Below are positions 11,481-26,397 of a DNA stretch of 42,050 nt, piece by piece. Below the pieces are notes generated by a model. It saw nothing but the letters and a program-made list of their open reading frames with translations. It had not been told where the DNA came from and ran no database searches. The position numbers were made by a program, and so were the translations under genes. Position 1 is the first letter of the stretch; each line of letters begins with the position of its first letter. Origin of the DNA: Psilocybe azurescens (lineage: Eukaryota > Basidiomycota > Agaricomycetes > Agaricales > Agrocybaceae); contig JAJIRX010000766.1 of the NCBI GenBank assembly GCA_023853785.1, positions 1 through 42,050 of the forward strand, in the 5' to 3' direction.

Positions 11481-14400
11481 CTAGCCTCCGCCTCCACAAC
11501 CTCCTCCACATCCCCCACCTCCACAACCTCCACTCCCGCCCCCACCTGTAATAGAATAGTCAGTATTCAAATCGAATGAGTGATCGAATAGTGACCAACC
11601 ATCTCCCCGACGCCCCCACCGCCGCAATTGCCACCTAGAATGAAAGATTTGAGTTATACTTGTGGAGAGTATCAGCTAAGAGACTGGCATACCTGAGTTA
11701 CCGACAGCACTACACCCTCCAGCTTCACAACCGCCCGCACTACAGTTGCCCCCTTCACCTCCCCCCACACTATAGCAGAAAACAAGAACAGGAATCGACC
11801 AGGGCGATAACTACAAAATGCAGATGTCACTTACACTAGAAGAGCCCCCAACAGTATTGACGGCGTATCCGTAAGTAGACACGCACCCATCACTTCCAAC
11901 ACCCCTCCGAAATACATGGGCACAGGCACCAAAAAGGAGTGTCATGTACAGCTGAACGAGGGGGCCCCGCCGACGTCGTCGCAGATCTATTCCTACCATT
12001 TTCATAATAGCCACCACCATCAGCTGCATCCGAGCTCGAGATGCTAGACTTCATACTCCCACTCCGGCTCGCGCGCCTCTTCCCCGGGTCATACTTGACC
12101 CCCAGCTTCGCTTTTATAGCCTTCTTCCCCATCCTCTCTTGCTCCCTCTGCTTCTTCTTCACCAGGCTCTCGTATCGCTGCATAGCGATCTTATGGGCAC
12201 GCTCGTTCTTGGGCATTATCCGCACGGCGTTGTGGTCACTCGGGTGGGTGGAGGTGAGGATGTCCGGACGCTCGAGTGGGATCAGGTTGGATGGCGGAGA
12301 GCGTAATGGCGGCTGTGTGTACATCCCGACGATGCGGGATAGACGCTGGCCTATACTGTCCCCGGGGATGGGACATCCGCAGTGAGTATACTGAATACGG
12401 AATCTTTCCTTCCAAGCACGGCATGTGATGTCAAACGCAGACGACAGTTTAATGCTTTCGACTTTATCGTCGCTATAGATCGCTTTACCTTCAGAAACAC
12501 AGAGACAAGAAAATGAAAGGTAGGGGATACTAACTGGTCGATGAATCTCTCCAGGAGAGTCTTACAATCGCTTTCGTACCTTTCCGGCATTAGCTGATGT
12601 GTGTGCCAAACAAGATCAATATCCAAAGTAGGGACAAAGAACGAAGCGGGGGACGAGGACAACAGGTCCAAGAACCTTCGTACCATCAGGAAACCATCAC
12701 AGATCAGCCTTCGACATGCGGTCGAGGGGAATCACACGTACGCGTGGTAGCGAGCTAAAGCATGCTGAAGTGCCAGCTCGTCAACAGGACTATCAAAGAA
12801 CCCTGGCGATGTCCAACCGAGATCATACATCTTGCCAACAAAAGTGCCTTGGCGAAGAACCTTCAATGTTCCATGAGTGCACTGTCCTGCCAAAAGTAGG
12901 GTTGAATTGACGTATACTCACCGCCCCTACAAGCTCGACAGAGTATATCTTGTCATCATTATAAGCACTCAAAATCCGGCTCACCCTATTCCAATACCGC
13001 ATAGTGAGTACCCACACATGTGGCATCAAAAGACACAGAATAGTATCCATACTCACAAACGAGGCCGCTTGCTATCAGAGTCCATCTGCTCCCTCAGAAT
13101 TTGAAGGGAGTAGGAGCAGTACTTCATAATCGCGAGCGATAGTTCCTGCTGATATTCAGGGCTCCCATGTACCAGGGGCTTGTACACCCAAAAGGATTTG
13201 GATTTGTCGCAGAAGAGCCTCTTGAGCTTGTTGCCTATCTCCGCGTCCGAAGTGGAAGAGGTGAACAGCGTGCCTCTACCAGCCACAAGGGAAAGAGAAA
13301 TAAGATTTTTTTAAATTAGTCGCTCAAGATAAGATGCAATAATCATGAAACATACGCAAGATGTGAAGCATGTTCGACATAATTGGGGAAGCCCTTGCTG
13401 CAAGGTCTTGCGCAAGCTTTCGCAGTGCAAGCTGATCCTTGTTTATATCACCGACATTGCACCAAGCTCTAGTACAACTCGCAGAAAACTTCTGCTGGAA
13501 GTAACCTGTGCCCTCTTGAGTCATAAAGTCTTAAAAATACCATATAGATGTTAGTATGCAAACCGATACGGTACAAGCTAATAAAACATTTCTCACCGAC
13601 TTCAACAGCGGCGTTGCATCGGGGACAAAACACAGTTTTGCTCGTCATCACACGCGTTTCTTCTATGGGATCAAACCCCAAAGCGGTAGTTGATATCCAA
13701 TGTTTAATCCGAGGCTTTGAAGGAGGGTCCATGAGCAGGAAGGAGGGGTCTTCCAGGAGTTGCTTGAACCGCGGCTCGAATTGCTTGAGATTCTTGCATG
13801 AGGTGATACGCATGCAATCTTCTGCATACCATCTACATATATTATTGTGTTATTGACAAGCTCAATCTGACTGGATCAAGATTGTCAGATTTCGCGGGGA
13901 GATGTTACATACCGTGGATTCAGCATGTAGGAATGCCACACCTGGAATTAAAGAACCTCCCACTTCAATAAATAATACCACAACGAACCACGGCACCCAC
14001 CATGAGAACGTCAATAGGAGGAAGAATAATATGCAAAGGCTTCCTCGCATCATTTGGATCAAGTGCCTGGCACCAGATATCAAATCTACAACACCACGCA
14101 AAACGATTACCATCAATAAACTGCCGCCTCAGCCTGGACCCCCAATACATAACACTGAACAGAAAATTCCTCGCACTTACCGCTCAACCGCCAACGCCAC
14201 AAACCACGTCCACTTCCTCTCCTTATCACTCGGCACATACAGCGGCACCTCAACATCCATCTCCTCCACCCGTGTCTTCAACTCCGCAAAGGCATGTAGC
14301 AGGGCCAGATGTCCTTTGATCTCGAACATGCTGACGAGCGGCTCCACGATCGAAGTGTGCCCGACTCTGAACCTCGTGTGGGTGTTTGTGCTAGTGGGCG

Positions 14401-14566
14401 GCCTGGCAGCGGCGGTGGAGGTGCTGTAGCTCGGCGGAGGGAGCAGGTCCGGATCGGATATGCTCGTGGTTGGGGAGGGCGTCTGTCGGATGCGGAGGCA
14501 CTGTATGCTGGGGAGGGATGACCATACCTGAGTCAGCGTCAGCATCAGCGGCCATTGTATATGCAA
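11481..14566 (-). CDS. GRDP-like protein, paralogue B
   Basis: Same family and architecture as paralogue A. Core exons are 14181-14566, 14001-14085, 13913-13941, 13597-13832, 13356-13529, 13057-13273, 12922-12985, 12742-12860 and about 12535-12676, followed by a long exon to about 11900. Exons of 29, 236, 64 and 119 nt match A exactly in length. Motifs are VWHSYMLNPRWYAEDC and DIDLVWHTHQLMPERY. A basic, coiled-coil-like KKKQREQERMGKKAIKAK segment precedes a tail rich in Cys and Gly spread over three short exons (about 11702-11770, 11600-11635 and 11481-11545). The last reads GGGSGGCGGGGCGGGCGGGG before the stop. The start is uncertain: ATGs at 14566, 14555 and 14545 are possible, and a small intron may lie near 14530. 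The frame around 11900-11960 is also unresolved. Confidence 0.7.
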
Positions 14567-15353
14567 GTAAGTAGGCTTGAACGATAAACAGAACAGCGAC
14601 GAGAATCGAATGAACCAAGAAGGAAGATGTGCAGTCCAGAGAGAGGACTGCTGTTCTGCTTCACTTATAAGTGTGTAGCAGGGTGGGAAGGGAAGTACAA
14701 GTTACTCTTCGTTATTCAGCATGATTCGAGGCTGTCCAGCCTGAGGCATCGAGTGTGCAAGACCCAAGAAAGACCTCGTGGTATACATTGTGCCTGATTG
14801 AACCAGAGACCCGTTATTAAGACCATTAGGCATGGTTGATGATAACAGTCTCCGCTTATACAGGACTCGAAGCCTGAATAAATACGGTGGAGGGATATCG
14901 TCAAACTTGGCGCGTAACTTATATCTAGAAGCGTTCAACGCTCAATGTTTAGTGGTGGAAGTCAAGTGCAAGTCCCTAATTTACAACAAGATCGCCACTG
15001 TGGCGGCATGCCTTACATAACGGCACTGTGCTATTTCGAACCCCACATCAGAGCTTTGATGACTATCAGATTCAGGCTTCAGCAGAGCCTCCGTTCAACT
15101 GTCAAATGTCGAAGCCGAACTCTATCCCACTGCTACAACTCAAAGAAAGCTCCCATATCCACCACACGAAAGCAGAAGAAAAATCACGTCACATTATTTG
15201 ATAGCAGTCATACTATCTTTTTCTACCCAAAAAAAAAAAGAAAAAAACCAACGACCCCTCCCATCGCGCTATGTGTATGTATCTATGTGTATGTATTATG
15301 TATACTACTTAAGTCCCTTTCACGTATGTATGTATATCAATTAAGTCGTTTGT
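14567..15353. other. Intergenic, 5' of GRDP B and 3' of actin 1
   Basis: No gene is seen. An A-rich run on the plus strand (about 15228-15247) is a poly-T on the actin 1 strand, downstream of its stop. Confidence 0.4.
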
Positions 15354-16998
<1,645 letters not shown>

Positions 16999-17608
16999 GG
17001 TAATTAGGCGTTAAAACGGTGTAAAGAAGTTGTAGTGGGCGAAAATGAGATCTGCGGATCGACAAAGTTTGAAGACCGATTTATATGGGCAATGCAAATG
17101 CGCAGCATATCAGATACAGGATTAGAAATGGAGACCAAAATCGTCAGTATATGTTACTACTGCGAGCTAGGGGGTACGACCGATGCCCACGATGAGCTAA
17201 ACTGACCTTTGAAGGTGCTCCGGAACAGCGAGAGGATGAGCAAAGGTTGATCAGCGTTGTTTGTGCGCATCCCGTTTGGCTTATCCGATTGCGTGAGGGC
17301 AGGCTCATGCACTTGCCTTTTATGGACCACTACTGTGGCCGAGGGACTGTGTCCCTCAGGCTCTCACTTGGCCTTATAAATGCTAAAAGTCTCATTTACG
17401 GCCCCTTGTTCACGATTACTTCTTCGGTACGAACAATAAAGTTACCTTTCTCGCGCATCAGACCATGGTTTGGGGCATTTTGACCATTTGGGAACATCCC
17501 GTACGCATAGGAATCATCTTCCCTGCTTCGTCTTCCCAGGAGTACTAGTCTGGAAACCCGAAAGCCAAGAATTGAATTGACGATAAAAATGTGTCGTACT
17601 AGTCTGTG
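16999..17608. other. Actin 1 upstream region
   Basis: Holds the presumed promoter and leader of actin 1 on the minus strand. It has AT-rich and pyrimidine-rich stretches, with no coding exon recognised. It ends at the target-site duplication of the hAT element. Confidence 0.4.
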
Positions 17609-17616
17609 TATGTGTG

Positions 17617-18305
17617 CAGTGTTGTCATTGACCCCGGTCAGACCGGGTCAGTCAAAGGGTCGGTCAAAAAGTGGGGTCAGTCAATATTTTGGGTCAGACC
17701 TGGTCTATAAAATTCGTGGGATACCGGTAAAGTACGGCTATAGGTTACCGAAGCAAGACACAAGGTTAATTAATATTAATAATCAATATCCGCGTTTTCT
17801 TGATGCTGACGCTCCAAATTCAACTCAGAAGTTTTCAGCAAATAAAGATTATTGCTACACACCTTCATCAATAAGCTGCTCTCGTGTACGAACAGTGCTC
17901 CTCTCGCCTCGATCAAGCGCATCTTGATCTGCAGCCTGTTGGACTCGAATATATACGTCAACGCAGTATTTGCACCATGCATTGCAATGTGTCTGATTAG
18001 TCTTGAATTTTGTTCGATTGCTGTAGAAATGGTTCCAGATAGGTGATTTTGGGGGCATTGGGGAGTTTGTAGCAACACTCATCGCGTACCATGCTCAATG
18101 GCTAATATCTATTTTGTTCTACTCAATACTTCTGACTAAATAAGGAGGCTAAAAGTTGCATTTGAACTAAGAACGATCTAATCAAAATATAGTGGTGGCG
18201 TGACTTTGACCTACTTGACCTTTATTGACTGACCCGGTCAATATTGACTGACCGATTGACTTGACCCGAGTTATTGACCGGGTCAATCGGGTCAAGACAA
18301 CACTG
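17617..18305 (-). mobile_element. Short hAT-type transposon with BED-finger remnant
   Basis: A 689-bp element bounded by perfect 10-bp terminal inverted repeats, CAGTGTTGTC at 17617-17626 and GACAACACTG at 18296-18305. It is flanked by identical 8-bp target duplications TATGTGTG (17609-17616 and 18306-18313). Both ends carry many copies of GGTCA/TGACC-type subterminal motifs. An 8-bp duplication with CAGTG-type ends is diagnostic of the hAT superfamily. On the minus strand a frame at 17855-18058 reads MPPKSPIWNHFY followed by NAWCKYC. This resembles the N-terminal BED zinc finger of fungal hAT transposases. The catalytic region is missing, so the copy is an internally deleted, non-autonomous derivative. 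It sits upstream of actin 1 and downstream of actin 2. Confidence 0.85.
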
Positions 18306-18313
18306 TATGTGTG

Positions 18314-18930
18314 AACATATGAGCCCTTCGGAAACCGACGGACGTGGTCGTGACTTACTGTTTCGTTGACTCCCATGACACGCCCCACTTACGAGCGAGG
18401 TCATTATAGCATTTGATATCTTCCAGAACGAATGAAACATCTCTAAGAGGGAGAAAGGTCAATTAATGCAATAGTCAAGGCTAACGATGACGTACCTCCG
18501 AGAACAAATCGCGCTTCGTATACTAGCACTCCGAATATTCTACAACTTGTCTCTGGCACAGATCAAGCTGCCCATAGTGAGTAAAAATAGACAATCCAAT
18601 CGAAATAACATCAAATCGTCGAAAAAATCACACTGAGCTCGGAAATGAATGGATGTTGGAGCGAGCGCAGCACACAAAAATCAGCTTAATTGCGATCTAC
18701 AACGAGAAAGGAGAAAAAAAAACACGTATGATTGGGAGGCCCACGACGACGACCAGCGCACTGCATGTATTCGAACTATCTTCTCCCTCTTTTTCTGTTC
18801 TTCTCATAACCATAACCATAACCATAACCGCAACCGCTAACATGCCAGGGTGCTTAATCAACTCCGCCGGGTCCAGTCCAGTACATTAAATCTTGCAGGA
18901 AAGATGAAAGATATCGTGATATCATATCAT
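18314..18930. other. Intergenic, between hAT element and actin 2
   Basis: 3' flank of actin 2 (minus strand). It contains the CATAAC microsatellite listed separately; no gene is seen. Confidence 0.4.
18805..18840 (+). repeat. CATAAC microsatellite
   Basis: Four perfect tandem CATAAC units (18805-18828) followed by two degenerate units (CGCAAC, CGCTAAC). It resembles the fungal telomere unit CCCTAA but differs by one base, and it is interstitial. Confidence 0.8.
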
Positions 18931-20529
<1,599 letters not shown>

Positions 20530-22392
20530 AGTTGAAATCGTTAAAAAGCGTTAACAAAAACTAAAAAAAGAGGTTGGAGGGGTGGGAGTGCAAGTCAGAG
20601 CAAGTGTGGGAGTTCTGATAGCCAACGAGGGGAGGGTGAGACAATTCCATCGATGCCGCTCGTTTTATATCGATTACCGTGACCGAGCGCCTATAGATCA
20701 GATGACTGCTGAGTAATCCAGCCACCGTCACACTCCATCATCCTTGCACAGCTCACGAGCTCACGGATCGCGCCGCAGGCTCACACTGCGAGGGCTACCG
20801 GTTGCGCTCGCAGGTGTCCAAATGCACGTAGAGTCCGTAGCAAACTAACAAATGTTGAATCCCGCAGAATCCGATCGCAGTGGTTCTCTAGTGCTCTGGT
20901 GCTGTCTCACCGACGCGCAGGCTCAGGGCTATCGTCTCACTGACTCAAATAACCTCAGGTAAAAAGAAATAAATTACATAGTTAACAAACAAGCATCTAC
21001 GATGTCGTCGGCGTCGCCAACGCTCATGCCACAAGCACAGCATTCAGCAGCACCAGCAGCACCACAATGATTTAGATAAATGATGGGCATGACTCGCCGG
21101 TCGATGAATGGAGTTGCTGCGCATTTTCAGAATACACTTCCTTCGAACGAACGAACGGTAACCACACCATCCGACTTGCTCTCAAACCAGCACACGGCAT
21201 CTCGTAGGCATTACATATTGTACATATTTAACGCTGTCAAACCTGGTTTACTCGCAGTTCACAATCAAAGATCGACTGTGGCCAGAGAGGGAGAAAAGCT
21301 TGGCGGACCGCGTCTTCACAATGCTGCGGTATGTAAGATCTATGTAAGTCGTCAGAGGTCGTCAGTATTTTAGGACTCATATGTATGTATTTCGTTACAC
21401 ACAATCGTTCTCTAAATAACGCAGCCCCTATGATACGGGGCACAATTTTCGAGCGGAGTTCGCTTAGTCTGACACTCTTTGCTTACTGTAACCTCCTGCA
21501 CCCGGTACGCAAAAATGCGGATGATCGTGATAGCAATACCGTTTGTCTATCTTGGCACTTTTCGACTTAGTGTAACCTCCTGGACGTAAGCAAAATGCGG
21601 ATGATCGTGATAGCAATACCGTCCCGATGTCATGATAAAAAGGTCGGAGATAGTGTGCACCGGTTCAAGAAGGAGAATAACTTTTTCATTGTCATCAATG
21701 GTCCAGGAAGTTACTGCTCAGAGGGCTGCTCAGAGACACAAGTCTATACGACAAAATCATACGAGTACCTCTGTACTCGGAGAAACCATGCCTTCCTTTC
21801 TTCCAAAAATGTCAACTCCAGGCCCAGGTCGAGTAACCTGTCTATTGCTTATCACACAATCCGATGGATGTGCGTGCATCATTCCTTCAGCCTCAACATC
21901 GACAGGCCGATAATCCTACTAAAGCCTGCGCCACGTCGCTCTAAAAATATCCAGTTTAAAAATAGACACAATACCTTCTCTGCAGTCACATCAGTAAAGA
22001 TCTGCACGCTGTTGCTCGTGAGTCGTGGATCGATGAATTGCATACGCAGTATTCTACGCGCGGGTCACCGTTACGAACTCCTCAGCTCTGCTGGCTGATT
22101 CTACTTCCAGGAGTCCAGACTTACTGTCTTCAGATAATTTATTTATATACGTTGGTGCTCCGCCTCTAAGTAGTCTACAAAGCCCGGAAAATGATCGACA
22201 GGAGAGCAGATTCGCCTTATAATTCGTCGCCATTTCTAATGATAGACTCGTGAACTCTTGCTACCTCAATTCACTCTCGAAGTCGTTTGGATAGAGCTTC
22301 GGGTCCCCGGATCCTGCGTGTTATTTCCGTCCGTAAAATCATTAATCCACATTCCTCCATGTGTTACAGCTCTCTAGGTCCAGTGCTTAGAC
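20530..22392. other. Long spacer between actin 2 and actin 3
   Basis: 1.9 kb without a recognisable gene. It includes the actin 2 promoter side, a pair of direct repeats at about 21.5 kb and several short frames without motifs. Confidence 0.4.
21487..21622 (+). repeat. Pair of direct repeats, about 55 bp each
   Basis: 21487-21542 and 21571-21622 share TGTAACCTCCTG and then ATGCGGATGATCGTGATAGC plus AATACCGT, with small differences between. The units are about 84 bases apart start to start. No coding function is evident. Confidence 0.8.
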
Positions 22393-23994
22393 TCAAGAGC
22401 ATTCTAAATAGCAATAAGCATACGTTTCCTTGAACGCAAAGCGCAGCGGCTGGACTTACTCCGATGAACAATTTCAACGCCAAATTCTTCGTACTCCTGC
22501 TTGGTGACCCACATATTACGGAAGGTGCTTAGTGACGTCAAAATCGATCCCCCAATCCAAACAGAGTGTTTCCGTTCTGTTCCTGGAGGACCATTGATGC
22601 GGACCTCTATACTAGAGGCTGTCATTCCAGCCAACTCCTTTTGCAAGCGATCGGTGAAGCCTGGAAATACAGTAGAGCCTCCGGAGAGGATGACATTCTT
22701 GTATAGGAGACGGCGAAGGTCGATATCACACTTGGTAATTGAGTTATGGCTGTAGTTGAGTAATGGAAAGAAATTATAAGCGTGGTTCTGGATGGAATTT
22801 AGAAAGGTCGTACACCATCTCGTGGATACCAGCCCCCTCGATCCCAGCAAAAGCTGGTTGGAATAAAGCCTCAGGTGCCCTGAACCTGAATGCCAGTCAG
22901 TTCGAGAATTAGTGGACATAAAGTAAATTTACAATTCATTCCCAATGGTAATTGCATGACCATCAGGAAGTTCATAGTTCTTTTCACGAATAGACGAATG
23001 GGCCGCATTGAACAGCTGCTGTTCAAAGTCAAGGGCAACATAACACAGCCTCTCCTTGATCTCTCGAACTATTTCCCGCTCACCACTCGTAGTGAATGAG
23101 TATCCGCTCTCGGCGAGAGTGCTTCTCAGAAAATCAGTAATATCGCGACCAGCAAAGTCGAGCCGTTGAATAGCATGAGGAAGGATGTAGCCCTCGTAGA
23201 TCGGCACAGCATGGGTGACACCATCCCCAGAATCAAGCATAAGCCCCGACTCCCGTCCAGAAGCATAGAACGACAGCATGGGCTGCATGCGAACATGACA
23301 TGCAGGAACTCTGAACGTCTCGAACATCGTCTTCATCATTTTTTCGCGGTTGGCCCTTGGATTAAGCGGCGCCTCTGTCAAGAGAACCGCGCGTTCCTCC
23401 GGAGCCACGCGTAGTTGGTCGTGGAGGAGATGGCGCCACATCGACTCCATATTGTCCCAGTTCGTGACAACTCCATGTTCGATGGGATATTCTATTTTCA
23501 AAATACCACGCCTGTCCTGCGCTTCAATTCTTGATTTCTTTTTTTCAACATATGACATTGAAGTATTGAGCGAAAGCTTACCCAACGTATCTGTCACTAT
23601 GCGTTCTACCAATTATAGGACCAGCTGTGGGGAGGCGGGGGTGGCCGACGACATTTCTGCAGTATATGAGGATCTTGACTTCTATCAGTATTCCCGACAT
23701 ATATATACACCTACGGAATGATGGCCCGAGGAGCGTCATCGCCTATGTATAGAGTTTGTATCGCCATATTTCAAAGTTGAAGATATGTACTTACCAGAAA
23801 CTGTAGGAAACGGCCAGTGCAAGTAGTTGTCACTTGCACATATACCATGCATGATGAGATTGACCTACATCCAGCCTTGCACACTCCGGATCCATTGTCG
23901 ATAATCTTGTTAAATATCAAACCTATCAGACTGAACTGAAATTTATGACTTGTAACTGGAAAGTGCGTACCACTGCTGGTGCCTCATCATCCAT
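22393..23994 (-). CDS. Actin 3, divergent actin paralogue with intact frame
   Basis: Same exon plan as actins 1 and 2, including microexon TTTCTG at 23795-23800 and the split last codons (HR|KCS) ending at 22393. It starts MDDEAPAV at 23994. The reading frame is fully open once introns are removed, including a GTAGGT...CTGCAG intron that yields [13 protein letters not shown]. The nucleotide core is kept ([23 protein letters not shown]) and so is YPIEHG. The DNase-I loop is replaced (about [14 protein letters not shown]) and the region around [17 protein letters not shown] has two extra residues. Many substitutions fall on surface positions (for example [20 protein letters not shown]). Intact frame plus retained ATP site suggests an expressed specialised actin and not a dead copy. 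Confidence 0.85.
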
Positions 23995-24303
23995 CTCCAA
24001 AGTTGTCCAAAGCTCTAAAAAATGAAAGTCGTTACAGGGGATCAATGGATTTGTGTAGTGATGGTCTATTCGAGTAGGGGGTTATGAAGCTGTTTATTAT
24101 GTTTGAAAATCATCGCTTTAGAGGCTATGCTGAGTGAATAATCTGACACCAGTTTGTCATGCTCTGAGCATGTCTGATGACAGGGTACGTGAAGCGTCAA
24201 ACTGCAATCTGCCAACCCGTGAGAGATGTCGTTAAACAATTTGGAAAACAGTAGGCCCAGGATTGTCATTGTCCCAGGCGTCCAGGACGTGGAAGGTGTT
24301 TTG

Positions 24304-24350
24304 GTTCAGTTTGTGACAATTCCACGTTCAATCGGATATTGAAAAGACGG
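24304..24350 (-). pseudogene. Relic of actin exon 6
   Basis: The minus strand reads [13 protein letters not shown] and then TGA, where actin has W. This matches the start of the large exon of actin 4 ([13 protein letters not shown]) and no other actin here, including the unusual Arg in place of His73. No further actin exon is found around it, so it is a short remnant of a lost sixth copy or a partial duplication. Confidence 0.75.
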
Positions 24351-24409
24351 GATGTCGTACTTATATCCATGTAAGCAAACAGAATTGTTTCTTCAAGAAA
24401 TGACTGCCA

Positions 24410-24455
24410 GAGATTGCAAGTGCTGCGAACTGCGAAAATATCAAGTGCATGCTCG
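24410..24455 (-). repeat. Promoter-like block shared with actin 4 upstream region
   Basis: About 45 bases (core TTGCAAGTGCTGCGAACTGC) closely match 26583-26629, which lies some 190 bases upstream of the actin 4 start. Here the block sits just beyond the actin relic. It is probably the old promoter of the lost copy. Confidence 0.65.
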
Positions 24456-24846
24456 CCCAATGCACGCCATGTCATTTGAATGCTGTCTCAGAGCCGGTTC
24501 AAGAAGAGCATTCAGTAAGCCACCGAATTAGAGAACATGCCAGCCGGACACTTACCTGGGTCCTACCGCCTACAGGTCAAGCCGCTCATCGCCTTGCTGG
24601 CGGCACAATGGATATGACTACATATTTAGCATTATTGTACGTACCGTATTTCCGGTCAACAAACAAATCTCTTAGAAAGTGAAGCAATATCTCCGTATTT
24701 GAGTCCCCTGTCCCCACAGGGAACAAAAATTAAAATTCACGTTTAAATAGAACGCTCAGCGATTTATTCTTTTATCATTTTCTCCCCTCTTTTCTTCGAT
24801 GTCCTGAAGTTTCTATACCGTATCTCGCGAGCTTCACAGGACCCAA

Positions 24847-26397
24847 TCAAAAGCATTCTGGCAAGAATTGATCAGAAATTTAACATTTCATTAACAGATG
24901 CAACTCACTGCGATGAACGATACTAGGGCCAGATTCGTCATACTCTTGCTTCGAGACCCACATGCTCTGGAAAGTAGTCAAGGATGCCAAGATAGACCCA
25001 CCAATCCAGACAGAGTATTTACGCTCCGGAGACGCGATAATCTTAACCTTGATGCTTGTCGGAGACAAGGCCGTCAGCTCCTTTTGCATGCGGTCAACTA
25101 TCCCTGCGAACATGGTAGTCCCTCCGAGAACACAATATTTGCATACAAGTCACGGCGAATATCAACGTCACATTTGATGATGGAATTGTAGCTAGAGAGA
25201 GGTTAATTGAAGGTGACGATAAGCAAGCGGTCATAGACATACGTGGTCTCGTGGATACCAGCTAGTTCAGATCCAAGCAAATATGGGTGGAACAAAGCTT
25301 CAGGAGCGCGGAACCTAATAGTCAAGTCGAAGGTATGCGTGGGCGCTCAATAGTATTTGAATTACCTTTCACTCCCGATTGTGATGACCTCGCCATCCGG
25401 AAGTTCGTAGCTATGCTCAAGAGCAGAAGACTGAGCAGCAAGTTGGAGCTCCTGCTCGAAGTCAAGCGCAACGTAACAAAGTTCTCTTTGATGTCACGAA
25501 CGATTTCTTGTTCGGCCGTGGTTGTGAACGAATAGCCCCTGTCGGTTAAAGTTCGTACCAGGTACTTCATGATACCACTTCCGGCAATATCGAGGCGAAG
25601 GCTGGCATGAGGAAGGGTAAAGCCTTCGTAAACTGGCACCACATGGGAGACACCGTCGCCGGAGTCAAGAAAAATTCCAATCGCACGTCCAGAAGCATAG
25701 AGAGATAGAACAGCTTGGATAGACACGTAGAATGCGGGGGAATTGAAAGTCTCGAACATGATATGCATCATCTTTTCACGGTTGGCCTTTGGGTTGAGTG
25801 GAGCCTCAGTCAAAAGAATTGGATGTTCCTCAGGTGCGACTCGGAGCTCGTTGTAGAATGTATGATGCCAAATCTTCTCCATGTCGTCCCAATTGGTGAC
25901 AATGCCACGTTCGATCGGGTATTGCAAGGACAGGATACCGCGTTTTGCCTGGGCCTCGTCACTAGCCCTGCTCAGAAAAACGTAGATTGTATGAAAATTA
26001 TGAGCCTACCCAACGTAGGAATCCTTGTTTGTCATTCCAGTCATAATGCCACGATGTCGGGGACGACCGACGATGGAGCTGTCATGCCACTGGCCTTCAG
26101 TCTTGTCTTATAAAATATCTATGCGTTCTCACTTACGGAAAGACGGCACGAGGTGCATCATCACCTGTAGATATTGAAGACATAGAAATAAAACCCACTC
26201 GCTAACGTTATCAAATTCATACCAGCAACTGTAAATAGAATTAGCGCATAGACAAGATGTGTCGAAGCTGAATCTGCCTTACATCCAGCCTTGCACATGC
26301 CGGATCCGTTGTCAATAACCTGTGGGTCCTTCAATGTTTACTGATCATTACAAAATATCAATGGAGTACTTACCAGTGCTGCTATGTCGTCGTCCAT
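24847..26397 (-). CDS. Actin 4, diverged actin with two frame breaks
   Basis: Follows the shared nine-exon plan: start MDDDIAAL at 26397, microexon TTGCTG at 26223-26228, last codons R|KCF ending at 24847. Two single-base losses interrupt it. The first is at 25482-25483, where [10 protein letters not shown] loses an A. The second is at 25124-25126, where the strand reads GTTCTCGGAGGG and a base is missing before the GGTTMF motif. Notable changes include YPIERG, with Arg at the methylated His73 position, MTNKDSYVG in the DNase loop, and GSGIMKYL where conventional actin has GRDLTDFL. The ATP-site motif [12 protein letters not shown] is intact. It could be a functional variant with sequencing errors, or a young pseudogene; substitutions are mostly conservative. 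Confidence 0.8.

Larger units (their letters stand above)
23995..24846. other. Spacer between actin 3 and actin 4, with actin relic
   Basis: Contains the decayed actin exon fragment (24304-24350) and a promoter-like block shared with actin 4, both listed separately. Otherwise nothing is recognised. Confidence 0.5.

Noticed and set aside
18805..18840. Possible interstitial telomere repeat
   Set aside because: The unit is CATAAC, not CCCTAA; called a plain microsatellite.
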